Part shown: positions 43,719 through 55,495 of the stretch, in pieces
How positions within the stretch are numbered: position 1 is the first letter of the stretch
How the letters are laid out: each line of letters opens with the position of its first letter
Assembly (NCBI GenBank): GCA_030549495.1
Contig: JAUIRK010000368.1
Span: 5,001-69,000, forward strand
Length of the DNA: 64,000 nucleotides
From: Nectonema munidae
Taxonomy: Eukaryota; Nematomorpha; Nectonematoida; Nectonematidae
Reading direction: 5' to 3'
Made by a program: the position numbers and the translations under genes
Notes under the pieces: generated by a model
The model's input: only the letters and a program-made list of their open reading frames with translations
The model's database searches: none
What the model was told of the DNA's origin: nothing

Positions 43719-45425
43719 ATGATGTCTTCTTCTTCTTCTTTGTCTACTGACTCCTTCTCCTCCTTCAATAGCTTAGACACCGAATCTTCTATATCTTCTT
43801 ACACAAGTGAAGAGGAATTACTTGATGAAACTTTGGTTGCTCCCGATGCAACAGAGTATACTAGAGACCCGAAACATCAAGGAGCAGGGAGACCTGAAAG
43901 CTTAAATATTCGAAATATTGTTCTGGAACCTCCTGGTCCTAAAGGATTGGCTAAAAATATGAAAGACATTTTATCGATCTTCAAACTGTTTTTTAATTTT
44001 GAATTAATTTCCTACATTTATGCGAAAACGTTGCACAAGATGGAAGCCAACTATAAGTAAGATTTTTAATTGTTTAGATAGGATTTTAATTATTTCCCAA
44101 ATTTTAGATCCCCGTGTCCTAAATATGCACAACTACTTCACTCATACAAAGTGTTCAAATTACATCATCTATTATCCTATTTCGGAGCGTTGATATATAT
44201 TGGGCAAAATGGGGATCAAAAAATAAAAGTTTCAGAATTATTCTCGAAATCTGGTTCTCCATTTTTGAAAGCTTCTATTGGACGAGATATGTTTATCCTT
44301 GTCCATGTTTTTTTACGATTTGATGACAAGGAAAAACGTGATGCTTCTGATAAATTGAGTCCTATCCGAAAGATTCATGATCATTTTTTCAGTATTTTTT
44401 CTTGTTATTGGACACCACACTCCACTGTGACGATTGATGAGCAATTAGTAACATTCAGAGGTAATTGTTCTCTGAAAATATATGATCCCAAAAAGCCAGG
44501 TCACTATGGGATCAAGTTTTATCAACTGAATGATGCAAAGTTTTTCTACTTTTTGAAGCCTGAAATATATGTTAGCGGTTTGGAGGACAGAGCTTATTTC
44601 TCAAGTTTCAAAATCTGCCAAAGATTGATTCAAGAAAGCAATATTCCTACTGGGTGCGGCGTCTATACCGATAGATTCTTCACAAGTCATCAACTTGCTG
44701 TATGGTGTACTCAAAAAAGCTTGTCTTTGTGCGGCACAGTTACATCAAATAGACGATTCGTTCCAACACTATTCAGACCAAAGCACTTGAAAACATTGAA
44801 GTTAAAAGAATGTGAGAGTCTTTCAATTTATTCAGACTACGTTTCTTTATCAGCGTATATACCGAAAAAGCATGCTACTCGTAACTTCAAGGCTGTATAT
44901 ATTCTATCTTCACAACATAAAAATGTAAGAATCAGCAATGTTGCCTCTAAACCTGAAAGTTTGTTGGCTTACAACGAATCTAAATGTGGTGTAGACGTTG
45001 CTAACAAAATGATAAGAACTTATAGGTCTTATAAACCTAATCGTAAGTGGACACATGCTGCGTTTTCTAATTATCTGGATATTTCAGTCATGAATACCTG
45101 GGTAATTGCAAGGTTCAACACTCCTAATGAATTTCCATCTTCAAAACAGAGTGGTAGAAAGTATTTTATCAAAAGACTTGCTTTTTATCTATGTGAAGAA
45201 GCAATGAAAGTGAGAGCCCAACAGTCTGAATTACCGGTGGAGACAAAGTACTTACTTGCACATTATGGGTATGATCAAGCAACTGAAAATCAGCCTTCAT
45301 CATCAAAAAGAGCATCTTGCTCAAAATGTATTTCGAAGAGAAGCCGTACAGCTAGAAGGTGTGAGAAATGTGGAGTCACTGTGTGTAAAAATCATTCAAA
45401 AACGTTATGCTCAAATTGTTGCTAG
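43719..45425 (+). CDS. piggyBac transposase 3, intact, two exons
   Basis: Cut-and-paste transposase acting at TTAA. Exon 1 is 43719-44056, the 51-nt intron 44057-44107 runs GTAAGA to TTTTAG, and exon 2 is 44108-45425. The join gives 551 codons without a stop, normal for the family. The N-terminus is Ser-rich, then acidic. The three catalytic Asp are present: TVTIDEQLVTFRG (D223), VYTDRFFTSHQ (D301) and CGVDVANKMIRTYRSYK (D409). The C-terminal Cys-rich finger, from about residue 517, has CSKC, CEKC, CKNH and CSNCC. ATG ATG at 43719 is the first start after the TATA boxes. AATAAA is at 45479. It may be active. Confidence 0.9.
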
Positions 45426-45478
45426 TTTTATTTTAACGCCATCTTCAAAAAAAGTACAGTTTTATTCTTTTTATTCAA

Positions 45479-45484
45479 AATAAA
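45479..45484 (+). promoter_or_regulatory. Poly(A) signal of piggyBac 3
   Basis: AATAAA about 55 nt past the transposase stop codon and still inside the element. Confidence 0.5.
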
Positions 45485-45649
45485 TTTTTTTGCCTTATCT
45501 TAAGAAAAATCAAATTTTACCATTATTTTCCTTGTTTTTTTTACTATATTTACATATAAATTTGGTAAAAGTTTTGTTTGTTAAATTTTTGGCTATTGTT
45601 AAATAACTGACCGATGCGTCGAAAAAGCATTGAGTCCGTCAAGCGAGGG

Positions 45650-48010
45650 TTAATGAATCAAACTAATTTTTTCAATAAAAAGGTTTTTATTGTTGGAGAT
45701 TTCAATATAAATATGGATATTAAAATTATTAATCATCATTCCAGTATTTTCTTAAATCTTATGCATGAGTTTGGTTTCCACCTAAATATTTCCGGTCATA
45801 CTCGAATACAAAAAACCAGTTCTACACTTATCGATAATATTTTTACTAATTTCAGTTTTGTGGATTCATTTTCTGGCAACATTTTAATTGATATTTCGGA
45901 TCATTTACCCAACTTTATTTTCTACAAAAAATTTTATTTGACTGACAATTTAAAGTCTGATAGCGATATTATATGCAGAAACATGTCTTCAAAAAATTAT
46001 TTTATGTTTTATAATTGTATGTTGAATGAAGATTGGTATATAGATATTAATTTGAATGCTAATGAGTACTGTAAAGTATTGATTGATAAAATATCTTATA
46101 TCTATAAAAAATGTTTTCCTTTTATGAAAATGAAGCCCAAAGTTAAAAATGAATGGTTCACACCAGAATTAAGATTACTTAGAAAGTATAAAAACAAAGT
46201 TTATAAATCTTTCTTGAAATATCGAAACCTTTCTAAATGGAATGAGTTTAAACAAATACGAAATAGGTATAATAAGCTAGTAAAAGAAAGTAGAGAAAAG
46301 TTTTACTATAATAAGTTCACTAGCTCAAAATTTGATATGAAGAGTACCTGGAAACTTATTAATGAAGTTTTAGATAAGAAAGCAATCAATCACTGTCATT
46401 TTGATTCGGATGAAATTAATGACTATTTTGCAAATACTCAATTAATCACAAATGAAGCCTACTTTGACTCAATCCCAGTACTTGATAATACTTTTTATTT
46501 TGATGAAATTTCCATTAATGATATTTTGATTACTGCAAATACATTTAACGCATCTACTTCATCAGGATGGGATGGTCTTTCTAACAAATTGGGTAAAAAT
46601 ATTGTATTATTTGTTTTGAATAACCTTTACCAATTATTCAACAAAATTATAAAGGATGAATATATCCCTGATTATTTTAAAATTTCTAAGGTTATTCCTA
46701 TATTTAAATCTGGTAACCCTGAAAGTATTGAAAACTATAGGCCCATTAGCATTTTACCTTTTTTTAGTAAAATTTTCGAAAAAATTGTGTTTAATAGAAT
46801 GATAAATTTTATTAACTTACATGAAATTTTGAATGAACGTCAGTTTGGGTTTCGGTCAGGTGTTTCAACTGATATGGCAGTCTCTTTTGTAGTAAACTAT
46901 ATTTTGGAATCTTTTGATAGTAATTTAGATGTCTGTGGTATTTTCATTGACTTTTCTAAAGCTTTCGATAGAATAGATCGTAAAATTTTGTTATATAAAT
47001 TAAGCTGCTATGGATTCAGGGGTAAGTTTTTAAATATCTTGAGTAGTTATTTGTCTAATAGAAAGCAATTTTGTACAATTAATGGAAGTAGTTCTAGAAT
47101 TTTAGATACATTCATAGGGGTTCCTCAAGGGTCTATTTTGGGTCCTCTTTTGTTTATTTTATATATCAATGACATTTTTAAACTACAAAATAATAATTTT
47201 AACTTATGTTTATATGCAGATGATTGTGTAATTCTACACAAAAGCAAAAATCTATTCAATGATATCGATATTTTAAATATATTTTTGAATTCTTTCGCTA
47301 ATTGGTCATATAATAATAGTTTACGCATTAATTTTCATAAAAGTGAACATATAGTTTTTACGAGGAAAAAAAAATCAGTGTTTCTTCCACTACAGATCTG
47401 TGGTAACTTATTAACTCAATCTTCATGTTATAAATATTTAGGTGTATTTCTTGATTCCAAATTGAATTTCAACTTACAGTATGACAATGTAATTAAGAAT
47501 GTATCTATCGCTTTAGGTCTTATGTTTAAAATTCGTTATTTTTTGAACCTTCAAACTAGGATTATTTTGTATTATTCTCTATTTCATTCTAAAATTTTAT
47601 ATTGTAACTTTATTTGGTGTTTATGTAGTATTTCAAAATTTAACATTTTACAAAATAAACAAAGACGTGCCTTTAAATTTATTGATTATAAAAACCATAA
47701 TAGTGTTGTGTTTAATCATAACATACTTACTCTAGGAGAAATTAGTAAGTTTCAATTAGGTATTTTTGTTTATAAAGTAATTAATAGTAAAAATATTTTC
47801 AATATTTATTATATAAAAAATAATCATTTTTATCAATATAATTTACGCTCAAAGAATAATTTACGTAATAGACGTTATAAATATACTTCTTTTAACAAAC
47901 ATTTTTTTAAAAAATCTATTGCCGTATGGAACTCCATTCCTTTACATATTAGGTATTTAAGAAATATTAAAAGCTTCAAAAAAAAATATAAACGGCACAT
48001 GTTTCGTTAG
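45650..48010 (+). CDS. LINE ORF2, main part: endonuclease end and reverse transcriptase
   Basis: 786 open codons from the TTAA on. VFIVGDFNINMD, then TSSTLIDNIFTN and DISDHLPNF complete the APE endonuclease (GDFN, SDH). Reverse transcriptase follows: YRPISILPFFSKIFEKIV, RQFGFRSGVSTDMA, FIDFSKAFDRIDRKIL, GVPQGSILGPLLFILYINDI and LYADD at 47210-47224, which is the catalytic box. The C-terminus has NLRSKNNLRNRR, then AVWNSIPLHIRYLRNI, as in CR1/Jockey relatives. No stop occurs in this half, so the LINE looks young. An ATG upstream at 45614 belongs to the piggyBac end and is not its natural start. Confidence 0.9.
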   Translation, partial: LMNQTNFFNKKVFIVGDFNINMDIKIINHHSSIFLNLMHEFGFHLNISGHTRIQKTSSTLIDNIFTNFSFVDSFSGNILIDISDHLPNFIFYKKFYLTDNLKSDSDIICRNMSSKNYFMFYNCMLNEDWYIDINLNANEYCKVLIDKISYIYKKCFPFMKMKPKVKNEWFTPELRLLRKYKNKVYKSFLKYRNLSKWNEFKQIRNRYNKLVKESREKFYYNKFTSSKFDMKSTWKLINEVLDKKAINHCHFDSDEINDYFANTQLITNEAYFDSIPVLDNTFYFDEISINDILITANTFNASTSSGWDGLSNKLGKNIVLFVLNNLYQLFNKIIKDEYIPDYFKISKVIPIFKSGNPESIENYRPISILPFFSKIFEKIVFNRMINFINLHEILNERQFGFRSGVSTDMAVSFVVNYILESFDSNLDVCGIFIDFSKAFDRIDRKILLYKLSCYGFRGKFLNILSSYLSNRKQFCTINGSSSRILDTFIGVPQGSILGPLLFILYINDIFKLQNNNFNLCLYADDCVILHKSKNLFNDIDILNIFLNSFANWSYNNSLRINFHKSEHIVFTRKKKSVFLPLQICGNLLTQSSCYKYLGVFLDSKLNFNLQYDNVIKNVSIALGLMFKIRYFLNLQTRIILYYSLFHSKILYCNFIWCLCSISKFNILQNKQRRAFKFIDYKNHNSVVFNHNILTLGEISKFQLGIFVYKVINSKNIFNIYYIKNNHFYQYNLRSKNNLRNRRYKYTSFNKHFFKKSIAVWNSIPLHIRYLRNIKSFKKKYKRHMFR

Positions 48011-48537
48011 TTCTTTTCCTTCTTATGCTGATTTCATTTGAAACATTTTTTTTTTATTTATATTTTTGGATTTTCTTTTGCTTCCTCTTCTTTGTATTTT
48101 TTTTTAGAATCTCGCCGCTTTTTTTTCTTCATATATCCACTCATCAACTCTTCTACATCCAGATATGCTTCCTTTGCTTGAAGAATGGAATTTAACTATC
48201 AAATGATGTTTTATGACTGTGTGTATCTAACTTGAAATTATTCTGTTTTTATTTTATTTTTCATTTTGTTTATTATGGGTTTTTTTGAGTCTATCATCCT
48301 TTCATGCTTCTTATTTCAACTCATTTATACTTCTCCGCTGAACGGATGAGGGATTTTTTTCCCATGTGAACACATAAACGAAAGTTTAGTTCACTTCATT
48401 TTTCAAACATGAATAAAGTCTTATCTTATTATAAAAAACGTTATACCTTAAAGGACCAATATCCGATCAAATCACTGGTCTAATAAAAGCGATCGCTGTT
48501 GTGAGTCGTCGACTCATTTTACAAGTATATATCTTAT

Positions 48538-48556
48538 TATATATATATATATATAA
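48538..48556. repeat. (TA)n microsatellite
   Basis: About nine TA units shortly before micro-exon E2. Confidence 0.8.
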
Positions 48557-48580
48557 TCCAGACCTTCTTATTTTGTTTAG

Positions 48581-48616
48581 GTGAATTTTGTTGTCAAAAA
48601 TGAGCTTCAAGGAACG
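48581..48616 (+). CDS. Putative micro-exon E2 (36 nt)
   Basis: Preceded by TTATTTTGTTTAG, followed by GTAACG. It reads VNFVVKNELQGT in the shared frame; the other two frames contain stops. The distance to E3 is 2740 bp, or 332 bp once piggyBac 4 and its TTAA are removed, matching the E3-E4 spacing. Confidence 0.5.
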
Positions 48617-48832
48617 GTAACGCGTTTACTCTTTCTTAGAATTTGATGCAAAAAATATTTAGCCATTAATTAGTTAGGTCTTTTTAATTTATTTGATTGG
48701 TATTTCAAAAAAATTAATTATATCTAAACTTTTCTTATTTACATGTTGCCTGAAATCAGCAAGTCTTTGCCGGAAACTTTGGTACATTGTGTCTTTAAAA
48801 CTTTGCAAAAATATTCAAATTTCTTTATTTAA

Positions 48833-51236
48833 CCTTCGTTTGACGGATTCTGCATTTTTTACACCAGCAAACGTTTGTTGAATTTTAAGCGAGTTAGCTC
48901 AATGCCAACCCCATATAAAATTAGTTGTAAATTGATATACAAAAACTAAAATTGAGATTTTTAGATTAAAATGCGATGAAAAGGCAATAAAATTGTTTTT
49001 TTTTCAAAAAGTTTATTATAAATGTCGTTAAGTTATAACTCATAAAATTGTCAAAAATATGAGCTTCATTCAATTACACATTTGATAAAAAGACTAACTT
49101 TATTTACAGTTTGAACAAAAAAGAGAGGAGTGTTTTTTGCAAATAAAAACCTGAATTTTCATGCTTTCTTCTACTAAGGCAAAGGCAAGCATTTTGATGA
49201 AAAATTTTCTGCCACTCTTTTTGCCTTTGGGGGAAGCTTCTGGACAGTTATAATTCAATATTACCCAACTGTTTACGGCACATATGTCCAAGTAATTACA
49301 AAATGCAACAAGAGTCTACTTTCTTGTTGGTTTGTAAGCATGATAACTTCTTATCATCCTTTCCCACATCGACACCACCCTTCTGTTCATTGTAAGTTAA
49401 GATACTTTTGGGTTGTGATTTGAACGTTTTTATGTTGAGAGGATAGCATATACACTACTTTAAAATGTTTACGTGTGTGTCTTTTAGGGGTAGGGGCGCA
49501 GATAGAAACATAATCGGAGTAGATTGTCCGATTTTTACACTCATTAGCTTTACCTCTTTCAAGTGCGTTGGTCTGAAAATTATTGGAAGGAATTTTCTAT
49601 TAGACATTATGGTGAAGGAAAGACCTTTAGAGTACGTCCAGACAGATAACGCATGGGAAGTGAAAAAACGATCCGTATAAAGACCACAACCTGGAGGAAC
49701 TTTGGATTTTTCAATTAATCTTTTGACTATTCCTTCTCCAGAGAAATGAGAAGAGTCTTCGATACCTGAAATGTAAATTTCAGGTCGCATATAAATAGTA
49801 AGATTTAGAATCGCAAATATGGTAGGACTTCAAGCCGTATCTTCCAGGTTTATCTGAATCAAAAACTTTTACTGGACAGCTTCCTCTGAAACTGACCAAT
49901 TGCTCATCAATGGAAACGGCATGATGGGATGTCCAAAACTTTGAAAAAACTTCGGCAAAGTGATCGTGAATAAAGCGAATAGCACTGATTTTATCACTAG
50001 TGTCGCGCCTTTCTTTATCATCAAATCTTATGAAAACAAAGAAAAGAAGAAAGAAAATTAGTATTTATTTATTTATTTATTTACAAATGAAAGTTTACGC
50101 ATGAGAAAAGTATGACAAAAACAACTGAACCAAATTATCGAAACAGTATGAAAATAATGTTGGTAATTTTGTGAAGATCCAAAAGCCAGGAGGCCGCAGT
50201 TAGGATTCAACACAGACTTTCAAGGATAGGGTAGAAAAATGAAGCATCGAGGACACGAGTTCAAAACATTGCTCACGAAAACAAAGTGGAATATTGTTGT
50301 AGAGTCAAATAATAAAATTAGGAAGTAGAGCAGACATAGCAGTTTCTGTCACAATAGGTATAATGGCTATAGGAAGAAATGAAAAAAATTTTCCAAATTT
50401 TTTTGAAGGTTTTCAAATTTCAAAAAAACATGGCATGTCCAATCGCAACTTACGAAAATGGGATAGAGTAGGAAGAAAACTTTTATTTTGATATTCTGGT
50501 CCCATTTTTGACCAATATGTAATAAAAGAGCAAAATAAGAGAGATGACTTTGAAAGCTTTTTCAAGTTTTTGCATTGTCATGCGGTATGTATGATGGATA
50601 ATTTTAGGAGCTAAAAAAGATTTGGACTTGTAAAACATTTGACGTATTTGTACATGTTCCCTGAAGACCAGGAGGACGTCTAGCAGTTTTTCTGATATTT
50701 ATACTTTCAAATCTACCTCTAAGTGTAGAGGGAGGATCCCAAGAGTACTTAGTAGAATCTGGCGCAACCAAATTCTCATCGATTTCTTCTTGTAAATCTA
50801 TCAAAGAATATGAAGAACTAACGGAAGTTGAAGCTGAAAAACTCGAAGTCAAATCAGAATTATCATCCAAAATAGACATTACAAGTGAAGATATAAAAAG
50901 TTTTGCGAAGTAGGAAATTCCAAGAATAAAATTTGTGATGATGAATTGGAAAATTCAGAGATGAAGATAAAAGTGGCACAAGTTTGTTATAAGAGCTGGA
51001 TATGTGATGAAAAACTCAGCACACAAAGAAACAGTTGTGCGGGATTAGAAAGAGCTTCACCATGAATGCTTTAAAAACTTCTTTTTTTTTGCCATTTTTC
51101 AACACCAATGCTTATTTTAGTTACACTTGATTGAAAAAATTTCAAAAAAATTAAAAAAAACAGCTTTATTGAAGGGTGTAAAAAAAGAATTGACTCCGTC
51201 AACCACGTTATTCAAAGGTAGTCCGTCATCCTAAGG
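48833..51236 (-). mobile_element. piggyBac transposon 4, decayed
   Basis: 2404 bp. Left CCTTCGTTTGACGGATT and, reversed right, CCTTAGGATGACGGACT; TTAA at 48829-48832 and 51237-51240. Same family as piggyBac 3 by ends and protein. It sits in the intron between micro-exons E2 and E3. Confidence 0.85.
49100..50879 (-). pseudogene. piggyBac transposase 4, decayed relative of piggyBac 3
   Basis: Minus-strand pieces. 50879-50604: acidic N-terminus with ENLVAPDSTKYSWDP, matching ETLVAPDATEYTRDP of piggyBac 3. 50040-49790: FVFIRFDDKERRDTSDKISA, then a SIDEQLVSFRG-like block with the first Asp. 49790-49455: IYISGIEDSSHFSG and LYTDRFFTSHALSVW with the second Asp. 49291-49100: MDICAVNSWVILNYN and a truncated Cys-rich end. 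Frames are shifted, and 50045-50400 holds unrelated-looking sequence, probably a small insertion. Confidence 0.8.
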
Positions 51237-51320
51237 TTAATAATAAGAAAATTTTCATTTTTATATTTATTTTTATAATTCTATTTTCTCTTCTCTGTGT
51301 ATCTTTTTTTACTCTTTTAG

Positions 51321-51356
51321 GCGAATCCTGATGTCAAAAATGAGACACAAGAAACG
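51321..51356 (+). CDS. Putative micro-exon E3 (36 nt)
   Basis: Preceded by TTTTTACTCTTTTAG, followed by GTATTG. It reads ANPDVKNETQET. Its nucleotide sequence is identical to E5. E4 begins 327 bp further on. Confidence 0.5.
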
Positions 51357-51647
51357 GTATTGTATTTTTTCTTTCTTAGAGTTTGAATTTACAAGGAATA
51401 TTTAAAACGATGATTCTTTATTTCGCTTTGAATTTCTTGATTGCTATATTTGACGATAATTTATTTATAATTTTGATCTTTATATTGTCCAAATCAGCAA
51501 GTCATAACTGGAAACTTTAGTATTTTGTTTCTTTTAAACCTTGCAAAAATAATTTAATTTCTTTATTTAAAAAACAAGAAATGCTACAACATATTTTATA
51601 TTTATGATTTTTTCGTTTGTGTTTTTTTACTTTCTTTATTATTTTAG

Positions 51648-51683
51648 ATGAATCCTATTGTCAAAAATGAGCCACAAGAAACG
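51648..51683 (+). CDS. Putative micro-exon E4 (36 nt)
   Basis: Preceded by TTTATTATTTTAG, followed by GTAAGC. It reads MNPIVKNEPQET. It differs from E6 by one silent change (GAG versus GAA). Both alternative frames contain stops. Confidence 0.5.
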
Positions 51684-51689
51684 GTAAGC

Positions 51690-52009
51690 TAGTTTCTTTC
51701 TAAGAATTGTAATATACAAAAAAATATTTTTCTAAAATATAATTATGTAATGAAATATTCTCATAACCTGTACGGTTGAACGCGGGCAGACAACTTGATT
51801 GTCATCTCTAAACTGTATACTATTATGGTTTCTATTCTATAGTTTGCTATGTGCATGTTTTGATAGAAATGATTACGAAGACAAGGTTCAACTTTCTATT
51901 CATATTTTGCTAGATTGTAGATTTGATATAGCCAGCGGTGCCATTCAGCCTGTTTGGACCGGTTCATGCGAACCTATTCTTAGAATTTAATGACCTCCAC
52001 GATAGGGGA
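51690..52009. other. Intron-like stretch with unidentified 63-codon frame
   Basis: The first part continues the E4-type intron (compare after E6). 51799-51990 has a short open frame without family resemblance. Confidence 0.4.
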
Positions 52010-53170
52010 GCACATCCTCAAAATTATTGGAGGGTGTAATTTTTTTCTGCAATTTTCAAAATTACTGGTCTGGAAATACTACGGGATACCAAAAATTCAA
52101 GCAATCCTTTAAAATAAAGTGTCCTAAATTTATAAGACTACTTTATATTTTTTTACAAAATTGGTGAAATTTAAATACTATACTTCCAGCGAAAATATTT
52201 TAATTAAATTAGCATATCGCATATACACTAGTTAAAAAAAATCCAAAATTGCGTGGGGGGGGGGCGAATAGGCTCTTCATTTGAAAATGAAGTAGTCTAT
52301 CAGGCACACTACAGGAATTGATGAAATGATATTTGATTTATAGAGAAAACAACTGAAAACAAATAACTGAAGGTTGGAGAGTTTTATATGAGTGAATGTA
52401 GTCCAAGGAAAAGAGTCTACTAGACACCTTGTACTATTAAGCCTTACGTCAACAATGAATGAGGACTTATATATGGCTCCTTCTTTCTCACTTCAAATAG
52501 ATGCACACCATCTCCAAATTGTTTAGAAAAGGGGTAAAGATATCAAAACAATAAAAAATTTGAAAATTTTATTGAATGAAAAAATCATTCATTAATTTTC
52601 AGATGTTCCATTTCTTCTTCCTAAAAAATGAAAAAATGTTTTATTGAGAAAAATAAATAAAAAAAAAACACATCTAAATTACATAACTTTTCTGAGGTAA
52701 TTTCTATCAAATATGTAAAACAGAACTAAATTTAGAAAACTTGGTATTAGAATTTTTCATTCTTTTTAGTGTATAAAAATAAGTGTAAGTTAGTTAGACT
52801 CTCAAAAAAGGGTATAAAATAAAGATTTGTGCAAACAAAAATCAAACAATACATTAAGATTGCATTACTTCATTTTTCTCAGCATTATTCAAAAATAGTT
52901 TCAAAGCTAAATTGGTGCAAGCTACAATCTAACTTTTGACATTTTACAATGATTTGCCTTTTATAATAACTTTTAAGGAAAATAAGTCTATTAGAAAAAG
53001 TTATAGAACTTCAACAAAAACTAAAAAATTTTACAGCATACGTTTTTTGAAAACTAATTTGACGTATCCCCTAGAGCAGGTGTGGCCAAACTTTTTTTTA
53101 TATAAGGGCTACTTTTTTTGTAGAAATTTTTGGCGGTCTACCTTGTATGTGTAAAAAATAATTAATATTC

Positions 53171-55090
53171 TTAAAACAAATGTAACTTTTGTTGTTTTAT
53201 ATAAGTAAAAAAATTTTTTATTAACTTCAAAATAAACAACTTAAAAATTATAAAAACTTTTTTTTTTGAAGATGAAACCTGGAACTGCATATTTTGTGCT
53301 AGTTTTTCAAAATTTGGATCGAAATTTGTCAGGGCGATTCTTAAACATGCCTGCAAATGTTCGTTAGTTAATTGAGATCTATGTTTTGTTTTTATACTAT
53401 TCATCGAAGAAAAAGCAGATTCACACAAATATGTGGATCCGAAAAACGAATGGAAAGTAGCAAATACCCTCCAAATGTTGGGGTATTTATCTTTAAAAAT
53501 ATATTTTATAAAATCTTTCGACCCATGCATTGATTTAAGACTTAAGTCACATTTTATATTTATAAGTTCTTCTTCTAATTCAGCCAAATTGCGAATTTGT
53601 AGAAAGTCGCCAATTTTTTTAGCTAAAAATTCAATACTCACGTCTTCCTTGAAGGGGTTTGTAGAAAAGTGGTGATACTTTCAATATTATTAAAACTTTC
53701 GAATCTTTTTTCAAATTCATTCATGAGAGTTCTTAGACTAGCTACATATCTATCCACATTTAATCTTTTTTCAGCACCTCTTTCGTCATCTATATTCGCA
53801 AAATGTTTTAAGTCGTCACGTTCAATTTGTTTAAGTTGTATATTCAACTTTTCTTTAAATGAATTTACATGACTAACCATTTCAATTGATCTTTGCCTTG
53901 TAATTGGGTATTTAGTAGGCTTATCTTCTCAGTAACGTCGCAAAAAAAAGCTAGATCGCAGCGCCATTCTGAATCACTCAATTGAACATATTGAATTTTT
54001 TTAGTTTCCAGAAAAATGCAAACTTTTGGTAATAGTTCTCTGAAACGAGTCAAAAACTTAGTACGGCTTAGCCATCTAACATCTGTGTGTAAAAGCAATT
54101 CATTGTGTTAGCAAAGCATGAAATTCTCGACGCGATAAACTCTTCGACCTGATGTAGTTGACAGTTTTGAACGCTATGTCCATGACATGATCAAAGTTTA
54201 AAACTTTTGAGCATAGGACTTGATTATGTATGATGCAATGATAATCAATAAATCTGGGAAATTTTCATCGCGCTTGCAACGAGAAATAAAGCCATTATTG
54301 CAACCAGTCATTGCAGGGGCACCATCTGTTGTAATTGAAAACAGTTTGGAAATTGGAAAATTTGTAAGTGATATAAATTCTTTGAATGAGTTGAAAATAT
54401 CTTCACCTCTTGTGCGTTCATTCATCGGAATTATTGTTAACATCTCTTCTACGGCTGACATGTCAACAAAAACCATTCTGATGAAAACACAGAGTTGCGC
54501 AGTGCCAATATAGTCAGTCGACTCGTCAAACTTTAATGAGAGAACAACGCACTTATCAACATTAATTTGTAGAGTTTGCCCAAGATCTTGACTGATATTC
54601 TTTGTTCTTCGCATAATAGTATTCGTGACAATGACAAGTTATTTATACATGTCATAATTTCGGACTTATTTTTGAAGTTTTCAAATAAAACATCTTCCGC
54701 TTTGATGAAAGCTTCTTTTACTATTTCTCCATCGCTAAAAGTTTTGTTATGTTTAATTAATGTTTGAGTAATTTTGAATGAAGCGATTGTAGCAAATTTT
54801 GAGCTTGTGTTGTATTTAAAAAAGCTATTTTGTTGTTCAAGCAATTCTGCTTTGAGTTGTTTAACTTTTGATTTTCTTAAGGGTGTATTTTGTGGAAAAT
54901 CAATAGAATAATTTTTGTGAACTTTAAAAAAATGTCTCTCCACGTTCGCTTTTTTAGGCAATGCAACTCTTCACTTACAAATTAAACATAAACACTTGTT
55001 ATTGTTCATTACAAAAAAGTAGTTCTCTTCCCATTCATTATGATAATGGTAAGTTTTTCTTTTTTTAAAAGATGATCCTGGCTCATTCAT
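53171..55090 (-). pseudogene. hAT transposase, nearly complete but broken
   Basis: Start ATG at 55090. MNEPGSSFKKRKTYHYHNEW is followed by a BED-like finger (NKCLCLIC to NVERHFFKVH). Then comes the helical part with QTLIKHNKTFSDGEIVKEAF (54961-54533), and the core SLKFDESTDYIGTAQLCVFI with ITTDGAPAMTG (54614-54198). DVRWLSRTKFLTRFRELL (54098-53865) and the C-terminal STYLCESAFSSMNSIKTKHR block (53641-53171) complete it. All domains are present in order, but the reading changes frame several times. It resembles GTF2IRD2/ZBED5-type hAT proteins. Confidence 0.8.
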
Positions 55091-55365
55091 TTATCAGCCA
55101 CAAAGATAAAATCAAATATAGTTAAAACTACTTCTAATAAAGGTAATAAAAGATAGTAATAAAGGTACTTTTATAAAAGGTTAATTTTGTAAAAAATTGG
55201 TATTAAGTTGAACATTTGTGCCCAAGATTTTAATTAACTTGTTCTCATATTTCTTAATCATTTTATAATTACTAATTTAAATTTATGTGTATTCAAAATT
55301 AAATGAGTTTAAATCTTACAAAAGAGTAAAATTTTTATGAATGAATTTGAATAAAGGTATAGGTA

Positions 55366-55495
55366 TCGTGGGGCGTTTCATTGAGAAGTTCAACCAAAAC
55401 CGCTTATGTCTAACTATGAATAGACTTGTAGTACGCGAATCGAACCCAACACTTTGTGTTCGATGTCCGACGCGCTACCTAAACTACCCACGCCC
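55366..55495 (-). mobile_element. tRNA-derived SINE, different head
   Basis: Minus strand: A-box TAGTTTAGGTAGCGCG (55471-55486), B-box GGGTTCGATTCGCG (55433-55446), then a tail TTCATAGTTAGACATAAGCG and CTCAATGAAACGCCCC, which is like the tail of the SINEs at 29219 and 57287. The tRNA-like head is different. Inserted in the hAT. Confidence 0.65.

Larger units (their letters stand above)
42503..45649 (+). mobile_element. Complete piggyBac transposon (piggyBac 3)
   Basis: 3147 bp. Ends CCCTCGCTTGACGGACG and, reversed, CCCTCGCTTGACGGACTC. TTAA follows the right end (45650-45653); the left four bases are ATAA, one change from TTAA. It lies inside LINE ORF2. It holds one uninterrupted two-exon transposase gene with its own promoter and poly(A) signal, so it looks whole. 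A decayed relative lies at 48833-51236. Confidence 0.9.
40425..48437 (+). mobile_element. Full-length non-LTR retrotransposon (LINE), split by a piggyBac
   Basis: Flanked by a candidate 7-bp duplication ACGTTAT (40418-40424, 48438-48444). About 4.87 kb without the piggyBac at 42503-45649. It has ORF1 with three zinc knuckles, then ORF2 with APE-type endonuclease and reverse transcriptase, and a 3' end GAATAAAGTCTTATCTTATT. This is Jockey/CR1-group architecture. It inserted into the intron after micro-exon E1. Confidence 0.8.

Noticed and set aside
45614-45649. ATG at 45614 as the true start of LINE ORF2
   Set aside because: These codons lie in the inverted end of the inserted piggyBac; the natural ORF2 start is at 41990.
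51799-51990. 63-codon frame as an additional exon of the micro-exon gene
   Set aside because: No repeat partner in the duplicated segment and no fitting splice signals at both ends.
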